Positions 9,647-17,546 of a DNA stretch of 64,000 nucleotides are shown one piece after another (position 1 is the first letter of the stretch; the number at the start of each line of letters is the position of its first letter). The translations under genes were made by a program, and so were the position numbers. The stretch is from SG8-38 sp041576815 (lineage in GTDB: Bacteria; Myxococcota_A; Polyangia; Polyangiales; Houyiibacteriaceae), in the NCBI GenBank assembly GCA_041576815.1, contig JBFGKE010000014.1, forward strand, positions 1 to 64,000, in the 5' to 3' direction. The notes beneath the pieces are model-generated. The model was not told where the DNA came from. It saw only the letters and a program-made list of their open reading frames with translations, and made no database searches.

Positions 9647-11287
9647 ATGATGACGCGAGGCTGTTTCATTATCTTTCTTTGTCTCCAGCTCGCCTGTGCC
9701 GGCGACGCCCCCGTCGACGACGGCGACGCGGGTATCGACGACGGCGGGATGATGGACGCCGACATTTGCGACACCGTCGAGTGCGACTGCGATATCGACG
9801 ACGACTGCGCGGCGCTGGAAGTCTGCGACTCGGCACCGATGGGCCGATTCTGCGTTTGCGCGCCGGGGTATCAAGGTGACGGAAACGCTTGCGTCTTCGT
9901 CGGCGCGCCCCTCGCCCCGGGATTCGACGACGCTGCCCCATGGACGACGACCGGGGGCGCGAGCTTGGACCCGACGGCTCAGGGCAGCGATGACCCGGGC
10001 GAGGTGAGATGGCCAGGCAACTCGATCTGTGACGGCTCGAGCGTCTTTCAAACGTTTACGATGGCGCCGGCCGATCGGGTCGAGCCCCTCGCGTTCGAGA
10101 TCACGTATCGCGGAGAGAATTTGGTGTTCGAGGCACGCCCTCAGGTCGGCATCAACGAATTCTGGTCGCGCTTCCCGAGGCGCGACGAGTTCTCCACGCA
10201 AGCGGTCTGCCTCGGCGAAGCCGGCTACGGCGGCGACATCGAGTTTCGAATCGACGCGACGAGTAACTTCTGCCCGGCGTCGGACGCCCAAGACGAGCTG
10301 ATCGTCGACCGATTCGAAATCGTTCGCGCCCAAGACGTCGGCCTCGAATGCCCCGATCCGGGCTTCGCGCTCGACGGCGACTTCGAAGGCGACGGGACCG
10401 CTTGGAGCGCGATCGGCGATGCATCGGTCGTCGACGGAATCGGTCAAGACGGAACGCGCGGAGCCCAGCTTCGAACCGCCACCGTCTGCAGCACTGCGGC
10501 GTTCTCCGGGACGGTCTCGCTACCCCTTCCATCGACGCTTCCGAGCCAAGCGCTTCGGTTCTATTGGGGCGGGACCGCCGGTCGCGCACTTCAGGTCTTC
10601 GTCGCCGATGGCTTCGTGGCCGAGCTCGTCGCGGGCGGTCCTAGCGGCTCGGCGAGCACGAGCACCGTGTGCCTGCCGCCGCACACGCGTGGTCTCGCGC
10701 GGTCCTTGACCTTCTCCCTGCCCGTCACGTTGGGCATGTGTGGAAGCCCGGACGTGCGAGATTTCGTGGTCGACTCGGTCCAAGTGACGTTGGAGCCAGC
10801 CTGCGGAGACGATCCGTACGTGCTCGACGGTGACTTCGAGCTCGGAGGATCCGCGCTTCCCACCAGCTGGCGGTTCAGCGGTGTCGGCGAACGGGGCAGC
10901 GTTGGGATCGCGGACGGGGTCGCGCAAAGCGGAAACGCCTCTCTTCGCTTCACGGCGCAGCAGCAGGGGGCGTTCGTGTCCGCTCGCACCACCGTCGTGG
11001 TTCCAAAACCCGACTCGACTGGAGGGCCGGCGATCAAGTATTTCTACCAACTCGGCAACAACCCCGAGACGACGCTCGAATCGAGGCCAGGCAACGGGCC
11101 ACTCGACGAAAACACCAGCGGGTTCGTCGAAGAAACGGTTTGCCTCGACGCAGAGCTTGCCACGCAGCCGCTCGAGCTGACGTTCACGATGCAGCGAAGC
11201 GGCCCGCCCGGCGTCCCGTTCCCCGAAGAGCAAGGATTCATCGACAACGTACGCCTGACCACCGACGCATCGTGCTCCAACCAATGA
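9647..11287 (+). CDS. Lipoprotein with EGF-like segment and three jelly-roll-like repeats
   Basis: The product is 546 aa. A short hydrophobic leader ends in LACAG, a plausible lipoprotein signal, followed by an Asp-rich spacer. Residues about 40-85 hold an EGF-like Cys pattern (CDTVECDCD, CAALEVCD, GRFCVCAPGYQGDG). The rest is built of three similar blocks of about 150 residues. Two of them open with a 'Y/FALDGDFE' start and each ends with a 'D..VVDS/D..QV' strand, typical of carbohydrate-binding-module-like beta sandwiches. It was probably displayed on the cell surface for adhesion or glycan contact; this is inferred from architecture only. No enzyme motif is visible. Confidence 0.75.
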   Translation: MMTRGCFIIFLCLQLACAGDAPVDDGDAGIDDGGMMDADICDTVECDCDIDDDCAALEVCDSAPMGRFCVCAPGYQGDGNACVFVGAPLAPGFDDAAPWTTTGGASLDPTAQGSDDPGEVRWPGNSICDGSSVFQTFTMAPADRVEPLAFEITYRGENLVFEARPQVGINEFWSRFPRRDEFSTQAVCLGEAGYGGDIEFRIDATSNFCPASDAQDELIVDRFEIVRAQDVGLECPDPGFALDGDFEGDGTAWSAIGDASVVDGIGQDGTRGAQLRTATVCSTAAFSGTVSLPLPSTLPSQALRFYWGGTAGRALQVFVADGFVAELVAGGPSGSASTSTVCLPPHTRGLARSLTFSLPVTLGMCGSPDVRDFVVDSVQVTLEPACGDDPYVLDGDFELGGSALPTSWRFSGVGERGSVGIADGVAQSGNASLRFTAQQQGAFVSARTTVVVPKPDSTGGPAIKYFYQLGNNPETTLESRPGNGPLDENTSGFVEETVCLDAELATQPLELTFTMQRSGPPGVPFPEEQGFIDNVRLTTDASCSNQ

Positions 11288-11345
11288 CCCCTTCAGGGGC
11301 ACAGGCCCCGCAACGGGCGCGACCGGCCCAATGGGCGACACGCCG

Positions 11346-11609
11346 TCAGATGCCGAGCTTGCCGAAGAGAAGCCAGCTCACGTAGGCGACCAAGAAAATC
11401 AGGACCGGCACGATCACGAGCATGACGCGGCGTCCGATGGCGACCATGCTTTCACTGCGCGCCTGGATTGCTTCGGTTCGGTCTTGGATCTTCTCCGCGC
11501 GAGCGTACTGGCGTTCGACGAGCTCGGTATGCCGTTTCTGGAGCTCCAGGCTCTCTTTTTGCATGTCTCGTAGCTCGGTGAGCAGCTCTTCGGTGCGCCG
11601 AGTGTCCAT
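11346..11609 (-). CDS. Small coiled-coil protein with C-terminal membrane anchor
   Basis: The product is 87 aa. Residues about 5-55 are charged and heptad-like (LLTELRDMQKESLELQKR and the following segment), predicting a coiled coil. Residues about 61-83 are one hydrophobic helix (VMLVIVPVLIFLVAYVSWLLF), leaving a very short tail. This is a tail-anchored layout with the coiled coil likely in the cytoplasm. The start at 11609 was chosen because the longer open frame upstream has no coiled coil or signal and runs antisense into the next gene. No family is recognised. Confidence 0.65.
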   Translation of the reverse strand: MDTRRTEELLTELRDMQKESLELQKRHTELVERQYARAEKIQDRTEAIQARSESMVAIGRRVMLVIVPVLIFLVAYVSWLLFGKLGI

Positions 11610-11668
11610 TGAATCCCCCACTTCGACTGTAACAAACCGTGCCGGCAGCCGAAAGGACGGTGCTCGAC

Positions 11669-12811
11669 TCAGACGATGCCGGCAACCTTTTCGTCGAGCA
11701 GGCGGTGCCACCGCGAGAGAGCCCACTCGAAGCGACCGAACCGGTAGTGCTGGTTGGCGCCGGAGAGTGCGCCGCGCTGAATTCGCTCGGCCATCGCGAA
11801 GTCCTCGTCGAGGGTTTTGATCGTGAAGGCGTGATTCGCACGAAAGTACTGCTCGGCACGCTCGGTTCGAGGGCCGCGGGGAACCAGCGACGACAGCTCG
11901 ATGCGGGTCTGAGACACCGAGAGCGGCGTCATGGTGATCAAGACCACGTGGTCCTCCTGGACCAGGAGCGAGGCATTTGGAAAAAGGCTGTAAAGCACGT
12001 TCGCGTGCTTTCGGAGGCGCCACTCAGACTCGGGCTGCCCGTCGAGTGAAAGAGCCGAAGTGCGTGGCAGCACCGAGCGAATGTGATCGCCGAAAAACTC
12101 GGTGATCGATACGTTGTCGACAAAGAGTCCCGCGATCGTGTCCCGATGCGCGATTTTGAAGTGATACGACTCGAGCCCGCCGTCGACGATCAGCTTCCAG
12201 TTGGCGTTCCACACACGCGATTCGGTATCGAGCACCTCGAGCTCTTCGGAGTCGAGCCAGGCGAGCTCATCGAGAAGCGGCGAGGGCAGCGCGTCCGCGG
12301 CGCTCGGGCGGTCCGCGGCGGTGGGGGTCACCCACACGAAACCGGAGGCCTGGAAGCAAGGAAGGCGGACGAGCGATGTGCTTTCGACGTCGAGACTGGG
12401 GAAGCCTTCGCCGTGGCGTACGCGGTCGAGCTGTCCGTCAGTGCGGTAGGTCCATGCATGATAGGGGCACACGAAACGCTTGCAGCGGCCGGACGACCGT
12501 GTCTCGACAGTCGCGCCGCGGTGACGGCACACGTTGATGAACGCGCTCGGCTCGCCGTCGTCCCCCCGAACCACGATGATGGGGATTGAGCCGACGTGGC
12601 AGGTGATGAAGTCGCCGGACTCTGCAATACGACTGGAGTGCGCGACTAGATTTGGTATCCGTTCGACGAGAGCGCGCTCGCGCTGGAAGCGAGCGTCGTC
12701 GAGATAATCCGACACCGGTATGAGAGTCTCCTCGCCGTTCATGGCCGCCCGATTAGCCTTTCCAAGGGCAATGCACTCGGCGAGCAGCTCGATCTCTCTT
12801 TCACGTTCCAC
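11669..12811 (-). CDS. Rieske non-heme iron oxygenase, alpha subunit type
   Basis: The product is 380 aa. The Rieske [2Fe-2S] motif is complete: Cys95-x-His97 and Cys115-x2-His118 in CRHRGA and CPYHAWTY. The mononuclear iron site shows H217 and H222 in ESYHFKIAH, with the downstream carboxylate in 'DEDFAMAERIQRG'. This is the layout of the ring-hydroxylating/choline-monooxygenase-like family, which needs an electron-transfer reductase that is not encoded nearby. The substrate is unknown. Because a sterol operon lies 22 kb away and bacterial sterol C-4 demethylation uses a Rieske oxygenase (SdmA), a steroid substrate is possible but unproven. Confidence 0.9.
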   Translation of the reverse strand: MEREREIELLAECIALGKANRAAMNGEETLIPVSDYLDDARFQRERALVERIPNLVAHSSRIAESGDFITCHVGSIPIIVVRGDDGEPSAFINVCRHRGATVETRSSGRCKRFVCPYHAWTYRTDGQLDRVRHGEGFPSLDVESTSLVRLPCFQASGFVWVTPTAADRPSAADALPSPLLDELAWLDSEELEVLDTESRVWNANWKLIVDGGLESYHFKIAHRDTIAGLFVDNVSITEFFGDHIRSVLPRTSALSLDGQPESEWRLRKHANVLYSLFPNASLLVQEDHVVLITMTPLSVSQTRIELSSLVPRGPRTERAEQYFRANHAFTIKTLDEDFAMAERIQRGALSGANQHYRFGRFEWALSRWHRLLDEKVAGIV

Positions 12812-12936
12812 CGCTCAGATCTGCGACGTCAGGCGGCGAATCGTCAAGTCGAGGGGGCTACGAGGTGGAGAGTGTCCCTGTCGCCGCTTGCTTGACCCTC
12901 GGAGGAGAGGCCACAGAGACATCTCGGGAGGTGGAC

Positions 12937-13245
12937 ATGAAAGCCGTCTACGTCAGATATCAGGTCGACCCGTCCTTTGCAGAGACCAACGCGGAGAACA
13001 TCCGCAAAGTCATGCAGGCGCTTCAGGAGTCCGGAAGCGACGGCATACGCTATCAGTCGTTTAGAGAAGATGACGGCGTGACGTTCGTACACTTCGGGAT
13101 GTATCGCGACCAGGCTGCGATCGACGAGCTCACGGAAAGTCCGAGCTTCCAAGCCTTTCAGAGTGCGCTCAAAGCCAGCAAGCCGGTTCAGCCACCTGTG
13201 GCGCATTGGCTCGACGTCGTGGGGTCGAGCTACGAGGTTTTCTAG
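12937..13245 (+). CDS. Small ABM-like (dimeric alpha+beta barrel) protein
   Basis: The product is 102 aa. It starts MKAVYVRYQVDPSF after a good GGGAGG ribosome site, and the frame upstream is not protein-like. The pattern of strand-helix-strand with 'DGIRYQSFREDDGVTFVHFGMYRDQAAIDEL' split over two strands, then 'SFQAFQSAL', fits the antibiotic-biosynthesis-monooxygenase/ferredoxin-like dimer fold. Such proteins may be small oxygenases, heme-degrading enzymes or ligand-binding folds. It stands alone, divergent from the Rieske gene. Confidence 0.72.
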   Translation: MKAVYVRYQVDPSFAETNAENIRKVMQALQESGSDGIRYQSFREDDGVTFVHFGMYRDQAAIDELTESPSFQAFQSALKASKPVQPPVAHWLDVVGSSYEVF

Positions 13246-13254
13246 CGCTCGAGC

Positions 13255-13416
13255 TTAGGCGGCTGGGCGGCGCTTCGGGCGAAGCCCACGGCCCTCTCCC
13301 TCGTGCGAGAGGCGCTTGACGAGCTTGATCACGCCCAGTCCGAGCGCACCGCCACCTGCGGCGACCGCCGTGAGCGTCGCGACGGTCAAAAGAACCACGA
13401 GAAGTGCTGTATTCAT
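13255..13416 (-). CDS. 53-aa single-span membrane protein
   Basis: This short gene begins ATG 13416 with a run of seven G about 8 bases upstream as a strong ribosome site. The protein is MNTALLVVLL followed by a Thr/Ala/Gly-rich hydrophobic helix to about residue 35, then a basic tail (KLVKRL, GLRPKRRPAA). One transmembrane helix with a cytoplasmic positive C-terminus is likely. No family is recognised. It converges with the ABM-like gene. The unusual G/C-run leader is listed separately. Confidence 0.5.
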   Translation of the reverse strand: MNTALLVVLLTVATLTAVAAGGGALGLGVIKLVKRLSHEGEGRGLRPKRRPAA

Positions 13417-13459
13417 TGATAATTCCCCCCCGGAAACCACCTGGGGGAATCGCCCCCGG
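13417..13459 (-). promoter_or_regulatory. G/C-run leader with alternative pairing before the 53-aa gene
   Basis: Read on the minus strand, the leader holds GGGGG (13453-13457), a loop, CCCCC (13443-13447) and then GGGGGGG (13425-13431), which is the ribosome site. The C-run can pair either with the upstream G-run (stem 13441-13459, with flanking C-G and T-G pairs) or with the ribosome site. This could switch translation on or off, but it is inference from base composition alone. Confidence 0.3.
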
Positions 13460-13590
13460 TTTTCGGTGAGGTCGCAACTTTGCAATTTCAACGCACAGCG
13501 TCAAGGCTTTTTTCTCCGCACTGCACAGAGGGCCAGCGCAGTCGCGTCGCTTGCCGTGGGATCGCGCAGGCGCATACTCGAGCGTTCGCC

Positions 13591-13998
13591 GTGGATTGCA
13601 CGAAGCCCCGAAAACCGCGTTTCCGCTGGCGCGCACATGCGAGCTTGGCGGTCGTCGGGCTGCTTTTTCAGGGCGCGCCTGCCGCGCACATGATGCTCGT
13701 CGAGCACACCCGGTGCGCAGAGCACGGTGAGCTGGCTCACGGAGAGCTCGACCACGGGACTCGGGGCGAGACGGCGCGGACAGAGCGGTGTGAGCTTCGG
13801 AGCGACGGCGGCTCGCAGTCTGGTCACGATCACTGCACGCAGGCAGCCGAGCGGCGAGATGCGATAGCCGTTGGCGCCACGACGGAGTCTCCGGTGCTGC
13901 GGCGCCAGCATGCACAGCACTTCATCGTGGGCGACGCACCGCACTTCGAACGCGACGCCCGCTATCGTCTGGCACCCAAGAGCTCCCCTCCCACCTGA
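13591..13998 (+). CDS. Secreted His/Cys-rich protein upstream of the TonB receptor
   Basis: The product is about 135 aa from a GTG start at 13591; the start is uncertain because the frame is open further back. A basic N-terminus and a hydrophobic core (LAVVGLLFQGAPAAH) form a signal peptide. The mature protein begins with an EHTRCAEHGELAH motif and contains HDHC and QHAQHF clusters, giving about a dozen His and several Cys. This suggests metal or heme contact at the envelope. It lies just upstream of the TonB/receptor fusion on the same strand, so joint transcription is likely. I know no characterised family for it. Confidence 0.55.
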   Translation: MDCTKPRKPRFRWRAHASLAVVGLLFQGAPAAHMMLVEHTRCAEHGELAHGELDHGTRGETARTERCELRSDGGSQSGHDHCTQAAERRDAIAVGATTESPVLRRQHAQHFIVGDAPHFERDARYRLAPKSSPPT

Positions 13999-14130
13999 CG
14001 TCGAGATCGTCCAGCCGGTTCGCGCCAAGCGCGAACGAACGGTGCCCGCGCTCGCCTTCGGGCTGGAGCGCTGCATCCGGTAGAGGCGTGGTCCACGCCA
14101 AGTCGATCGCCTTCGACGTCGAGGTAGGGA

Positions 14131-16734
14131 ATGGGAAACGAGAAAAGCAATGCTCATGCAGTGTGGCTGCTCGTGGGGATGATCCTCGCAGCCGGCGCGC
14201 CGGTCTACGCACAGGAGGAGACCGCGCCGGACACGGACACCGACACTGACACGGTCACTGACACGGACGCTGACGCTGTCCTCCACCCCCCTCATCTGGT
14301 CGCCGCCCCACCCCCCGACTACCCCCCCGGCCGCGAGGGGGAGGGGTTGCATCCGACCGTCATCCTTCGGATTACCGTGACCGCGGATGCGCGCGTGGTC
14401 GACGTGGTCGTGGAGCACTCCGGTGGCGTCGACTTCGATGCGCAGGCGGTCAAGGCCGTGAAGGGCTGGGCCTTCGAACCGGCGCGTCGCGGCGACACGC
14501 CAGTCTCGAGCCGCGTGCGCGTCGCGGTTCACTTCGAACCGGAGAGCGCAGGCGTCCCACACGAAGGCCAAACCCACGAGCCGCAAGCCGCGCCGCATAC
14601 AGCACCCGCGGCGCCGCTTCCCAACGAGCCCGCGGCCGTCTCACCCGCGGTGATCGCACCCGGTCCGGGCACCGACAAGCGAAAGTATGGGTCGACCGCC
14701 GAGGTCGACGCCGAGCGACTGCGGTCGGGCGATCGCGGCGCCGCCGACTTCCAAATCGATCGCAGGGTGCTCGATGCCGCACCCGTCCTCACCGCGACCG
14801 ACCTGCTTCAACGCGTCCCCGGCCTCTACAGCCGCAGCGTCGGGAGCCCCGCGGACGGGGACTTCTTCTATCTCCGGGGCTTCAACGCCGAGCACGGGCA
14901 GGACATCGAGTTCAAGCTCGGCGACATCCCCATCAATCAGCCATCGAACGTCCACGGCCAAGGGTACACGTACCTCAACTTCATCATCCCCGAAGCCGTG
15001 CGCGATCTCCGCGTGCTCAACGGGGTCTACGACCCTCGCCAGGGTGACTTCGCGGTCGCGGGTACCGTCCAATACGATCTTGGGGTCGCCGACCGCGGCA
15101 TCTACGCCAGAAGCGAGCTCGGCTCGTTCCGCACGTTTCGACAGATTGGGATCTTCGCGCCCGAGGGCAAGCACACGGACACGTTTGGCGCGTTTCAGTT
15201 TCGGCGCACCGACGGGTTCGGACAAAACCGGAGCGGCATCGACGGCTCCGCGATGTTCCAATTCGGCTTTGGCAAACAGGACTGGCGTTTTCGCGTTCAC
15301 GGCTCGTTTTGGGGCGCTCGCTACGACTCAGCCGGTGTTCTCCGGCGCGACGACATTCAGACCGGAGAAATCGGCTTCTACGACGTATACCCATTCGATA
15401 CCGCGCGCGCCCAAGAGGCGTTCAACGCCGGGGGCATCCTCGGCTTCCGCGGCGAGCACCGCGGCGCGCGCGAAAAGAACACCAGCTTCGACCTCTGGCT
15501 CCAGCTGCTCGACTACCGCATCGAACAGAACTTCACCGGTTTTCTCGAGAGCCCGGAGGGCGACCTCATCGAGCAGCGCGATCGGCGTTTCGTAGTCGGC
15601 GGCAACGCGCGGCACCGCACGGCCCGCTTCACGCCTTCGGAATACGCACACGGCACTGTCGAGCTAGGCGTCTCCGGGCGGTTCGACTTCATCAACCCAC
15701 AGCAGCAGTTCCTGATCGATGGGTCGACGAGCCAAACCACCGAGGAAATCGTCGACGCCAATATCGTCCAGGGCGACGTCGGGCTCTGGGTCGACCTCGA
15801 CTGGGACTTCTCGAAGTACATCAATCTCAAAGGCGGCGTCCGGGCCGACGTGCTCTTTTTCGACGTGGAAGATCGAATCGTCGATGCGATTCCCAACTTC
15901 GAAGATCCCGAGAGCTTCGCGGGCGGGTTTCGTCGGACCGCCGCGGGCATCAACGCGGGCCCACGTATCACGCTCACCGGGAGACCCACAGACTGGATCG
16001 ACATCATCGGCGCCTACGGCGAAGGCTTTCGCTCACCCCAAGCGCGTACGTTGCTCGATGGCGGGAGTGTCCCCTTCAGCAAGGTGCGCTCCGTCGACTT
16101 CGGAGTGCGTTTTCGCGTCGGGCCCGAAGAGCAGCTGAAGCTTTCGCTCACCGGCTATCGCACCTGGCTCAATCGCGACGTGTTCTTCGAAGCGGCCGAA
16201 GGGCAGCTCGAGGAAATCGGACCGACCAGCCGAACCGGCGCGCTCTTCTACGCCACGACCAACCCGCTCCCGTGGTTGAGCGGGGCAATCTCGGTCACGT
16301 ACGTCTACGCGATCCTCGAAGGCCCGCCGCCGGGAGAGCCCGACTCCGGCCTTGGCAAGGGCGACCGCCTTCCATTCGTTCCGCCTTGGACGGTCCGGCT
16401 CGACGTCGGCGCAAGCGGCGACCTGGCCGACCTCGGCAAGCACCCGCTCCGCGGACATCTTGGCCTCGCGTACAGCTTCATCGGCGCGCGACCCCTTCCC
16501 TTTTCCGGTTCCGCCGACCCGTTCTCGCTGCTCGACGGCTCCGCGCGCCTCTCCTGGTGGTTCCTCGAGCTCGGCTTCCAGGTCTTCAATCTCACCGACA
16601 AGCAGTACGCTGGAAACGAGCTTGCCTTCGAGTCCAATTGGGATCCGCTAGGCGCCCCATCCCCCAATCCCGCCCGGCACATCACCGCGGGCCGCCCCCG
16701 CACGTTCTTCTTCACGATTGGGATCCGGTTGTAG
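14131..16734 (+). CDS. TonB C-terminal domain fused to a TonB-dependent outer-membrane receptor
   Basis: The product is 867 aa. Residues 1-28 are a signal peptide (cleaved after VYAQ). A short Asp-Thr repeat (DTDTDTDT) covers about 34-48. Residues about 60-137 match a TonB energy-transducer C-terminal domain: 'PPDYPP', 'GLHPTVILRITV', 'DAQAVKAVKGWAFEPA'. A plug domain follows at about 190-310 ('VLTATDLLQRVPGLYSRS', 'FYLRGFNAEHGQDIEFKL'), then a 22-strand-type beta barrel ending in an aromatic strand (TFFFTIGIRL). It should import a scarce ligand through the outer membrane. The ribosome site GAGGTAGGG precedes ATG 14131. The His-rich protein upstream hints at a metal or metallophore. Confidence 0.9.
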   Translation: MGNEKSNAHAVWLLVGMILAAGAPVYAQEETAPDTDTDTDTVTDTDADAVLHPPHLVAAPPPDYPPGREGEGLHPTVILRITVTADARVVDVVVEHSGGVDFDAQAVKAVKGWAFEPARRGDTPVSSRVRVAVHFEPESAGVPHEGQTHEPQAAPHTAPAAPLPNEPAAVSPAVIAPGPGTDKRKYGSTAEVDAERLRSGDRGAADFQIDRRVLDAAPVLTATDLLQRVPGLYSRSVGSPADGDFFYLRGFNAEHGQDIEFKLGDIPINQPSNVHGQGYTYLNFIIPEAVRDLRVLNGVYDPRQGDFAVAGTVQYDLGVADRGIYARSELGSFRTFRQIGIFAPEGKHTDTFGAFQFRRTDGFGQNRSGIDGSAMFQFGFGKQDWRFRVHGSFWGARYDSAGVLRRDDIQTGEIGFYDVYPFDTARAQEAFNAGGILGFRGEHRGAREKNTSFDLWLQLLDYRIEQNFTGFLESPEGDLIEQRDRRFVVGGNARHRTARFTPSEYAHGTVELGVSGRFDFINPQQQFLIDGSTSQTTEEIVDANIVQGDVGLWVDLDWDFSKYINLKGGVRADVLFFDVEDRIVDAIPNFEDPESFAGGFRRTAAGINAGPRITLTGRPTDWIDIIGAYGEGFRSPQARTLLDGGSVPFSKVRSVDFGVRFRVGPEEQLKLSLTGYRTWLNRDVFFEAAEGQLEEIGPTSRTGALFYATTNPLPWLSGAISVTYVYAILEGPPPGEPDSGLGKGDRLPFVPPWTVRLDVGASGDLADLGKHPLRGHLGLAYSFIGARPLPFSGSADPFSLLDGSARLSWWFLELGFQVFNLTDKQYAGNELAFESNWDPLGAPSPNPARHITAGRPRTFFFTIGIRL

Positions 16735-16788
16735 CGCAACCTGCCCGGCTTGGACGGTGCCTGCCACCCGTGGGAAGCTGAAGCACTC

Positions 16789-17409
16789 GTGCATTCCCGT
16801 CGCAGAATCACCGTCCTTGGAGCGATGATGGTCGTCGCCTGCGGGTTTGTTTTCGGCAACGCGACCATCCGAGGGCAATCGAAGCCCGCCACCGGGCGCG
16901 ATCTCACCGGCACCGCCCCACCGGAGTGGACGGTGGGGCCCGAATGGAACGGCTCGAAGCCGCTTCGGCTGCGCGACCTCCGCGGGCAAGTGGTCATGGT
17001 CCGCTTTTGGACGGACACTTGTCCCTATTGCGCGGCAAGCCTGCCCGCGATGCAGAAGCTCGCCGACGAGTTTCGCGGCCAGGATGTAGTGTTCATCGGG
17101 CTCTATCACTCGAAGCCGCTCGGGAGCGAGCGCCCGTGGAAGGAGGCGGTCGCGAGGGCCCGCGAGCTCGGGGTGCGCTTCCCGATCGCCTATGACCACG
17201 ACTGGAAGACGGTGCGCCGGTGGTGGCTCGACGGGCGGCAGCGCCCCGCCACGTCCTCGAGCTTCATCATCGGCCGGGACGGACGAATTGCGTTCGTGCA
17301 TCCGGGTCCGGCCTTCTTCCCAGGCGACGACGCCGCAGACGCAGAGGCCAACGCCGACTTCGAGGCAATTCGGATGGCGATTCGAAAGGCGCTCGATACC
17401 CGTCGCTGA
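16789..17409 (+). CDS. TlpA-like thioredoxin-fold protein, exported
   Basis: The product is about 206 aa from GTG 16789; the frame stays open to 16750, so the start is uncertain. An N-terminal hydrophobic segment (VLGAMMVVACGFVFG) follows basic residues and acts as a signal or anchor. The thioredoxin fold shows 'GQVVMVRFWTDTCPYCAASLPAMQKL' in two parts, with a CPYC active site, and the cis-Pro region 'PATSSSFIIGRDGRIAF'. It is a periplasmic thiol-disulfide oxidoreductase of the TlpA/ResA/AhpC-TSA class. It sits 54 bases after the receptor fusion, probably in the same operon, where it could service Cys-rich partners such as the protein at 13591. Confidence 0.85.
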   Translation: MHSRRRITVLGAMMVVACGFVFGNATIRGQSKPATGRDLTGTAPPEWTVGPEWNGSKPLRLRDLRGQVVMVRFWTDTCPYCAASLPAMQKLADEFRGQDVVFIGLYHSKPLGSERPWKEAVARARELGVRFPIAYDHDWKTVRRWWLDGRQRPATSSSFIIGRDGRIAFVHPGPAFFPGDDAADAEANADFEAIRMAIRKALDTRR

Positions 17410-17452
17410 AACCCAGGCGCGCAACTCCAACCCAAACTTAAGCAAAAGTAAT

Positions 17453-17507
17453 TAGGGGACAGTCCCCTTTGTCCAGGAACGGTCCTGGAAAAGGGGACTG
17501 TCCCCTA
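17453..17507. repeat. Palindromic intergenic repeat (GGGGACAGTCCCC family)
   Basis: This is a near-perfect inverted repeat of two ~25-base arms. The left arm contains AGGGGACAGTCCCCTTT followed by TCCAGGA; the right arm is its reverse complement around a short centre. The core GGGGACAGTCCCC is itself palindromic. The same core recurs at 58951-58973. It lies between the TlpA-like gene and the DUF1648 gene and could fold into a strong hairpin. It resembles REP-type elements dispersed by a transposase in trans; no transposase is present here. Confidence 0.8.
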
Positions 17508-17546
17508 TTTGCGGGCGCTGGGGGTTGGGTGGAAGACTGATGGGGG

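Noticed and set aside
14230..14280. DTDTDTD tract in the TonB/receptor fusion considered as a tandem DNA repeat
   Set aside because: It is a short in-frame Asp-Thr linker after the signal peptide, not an independent repeat element.
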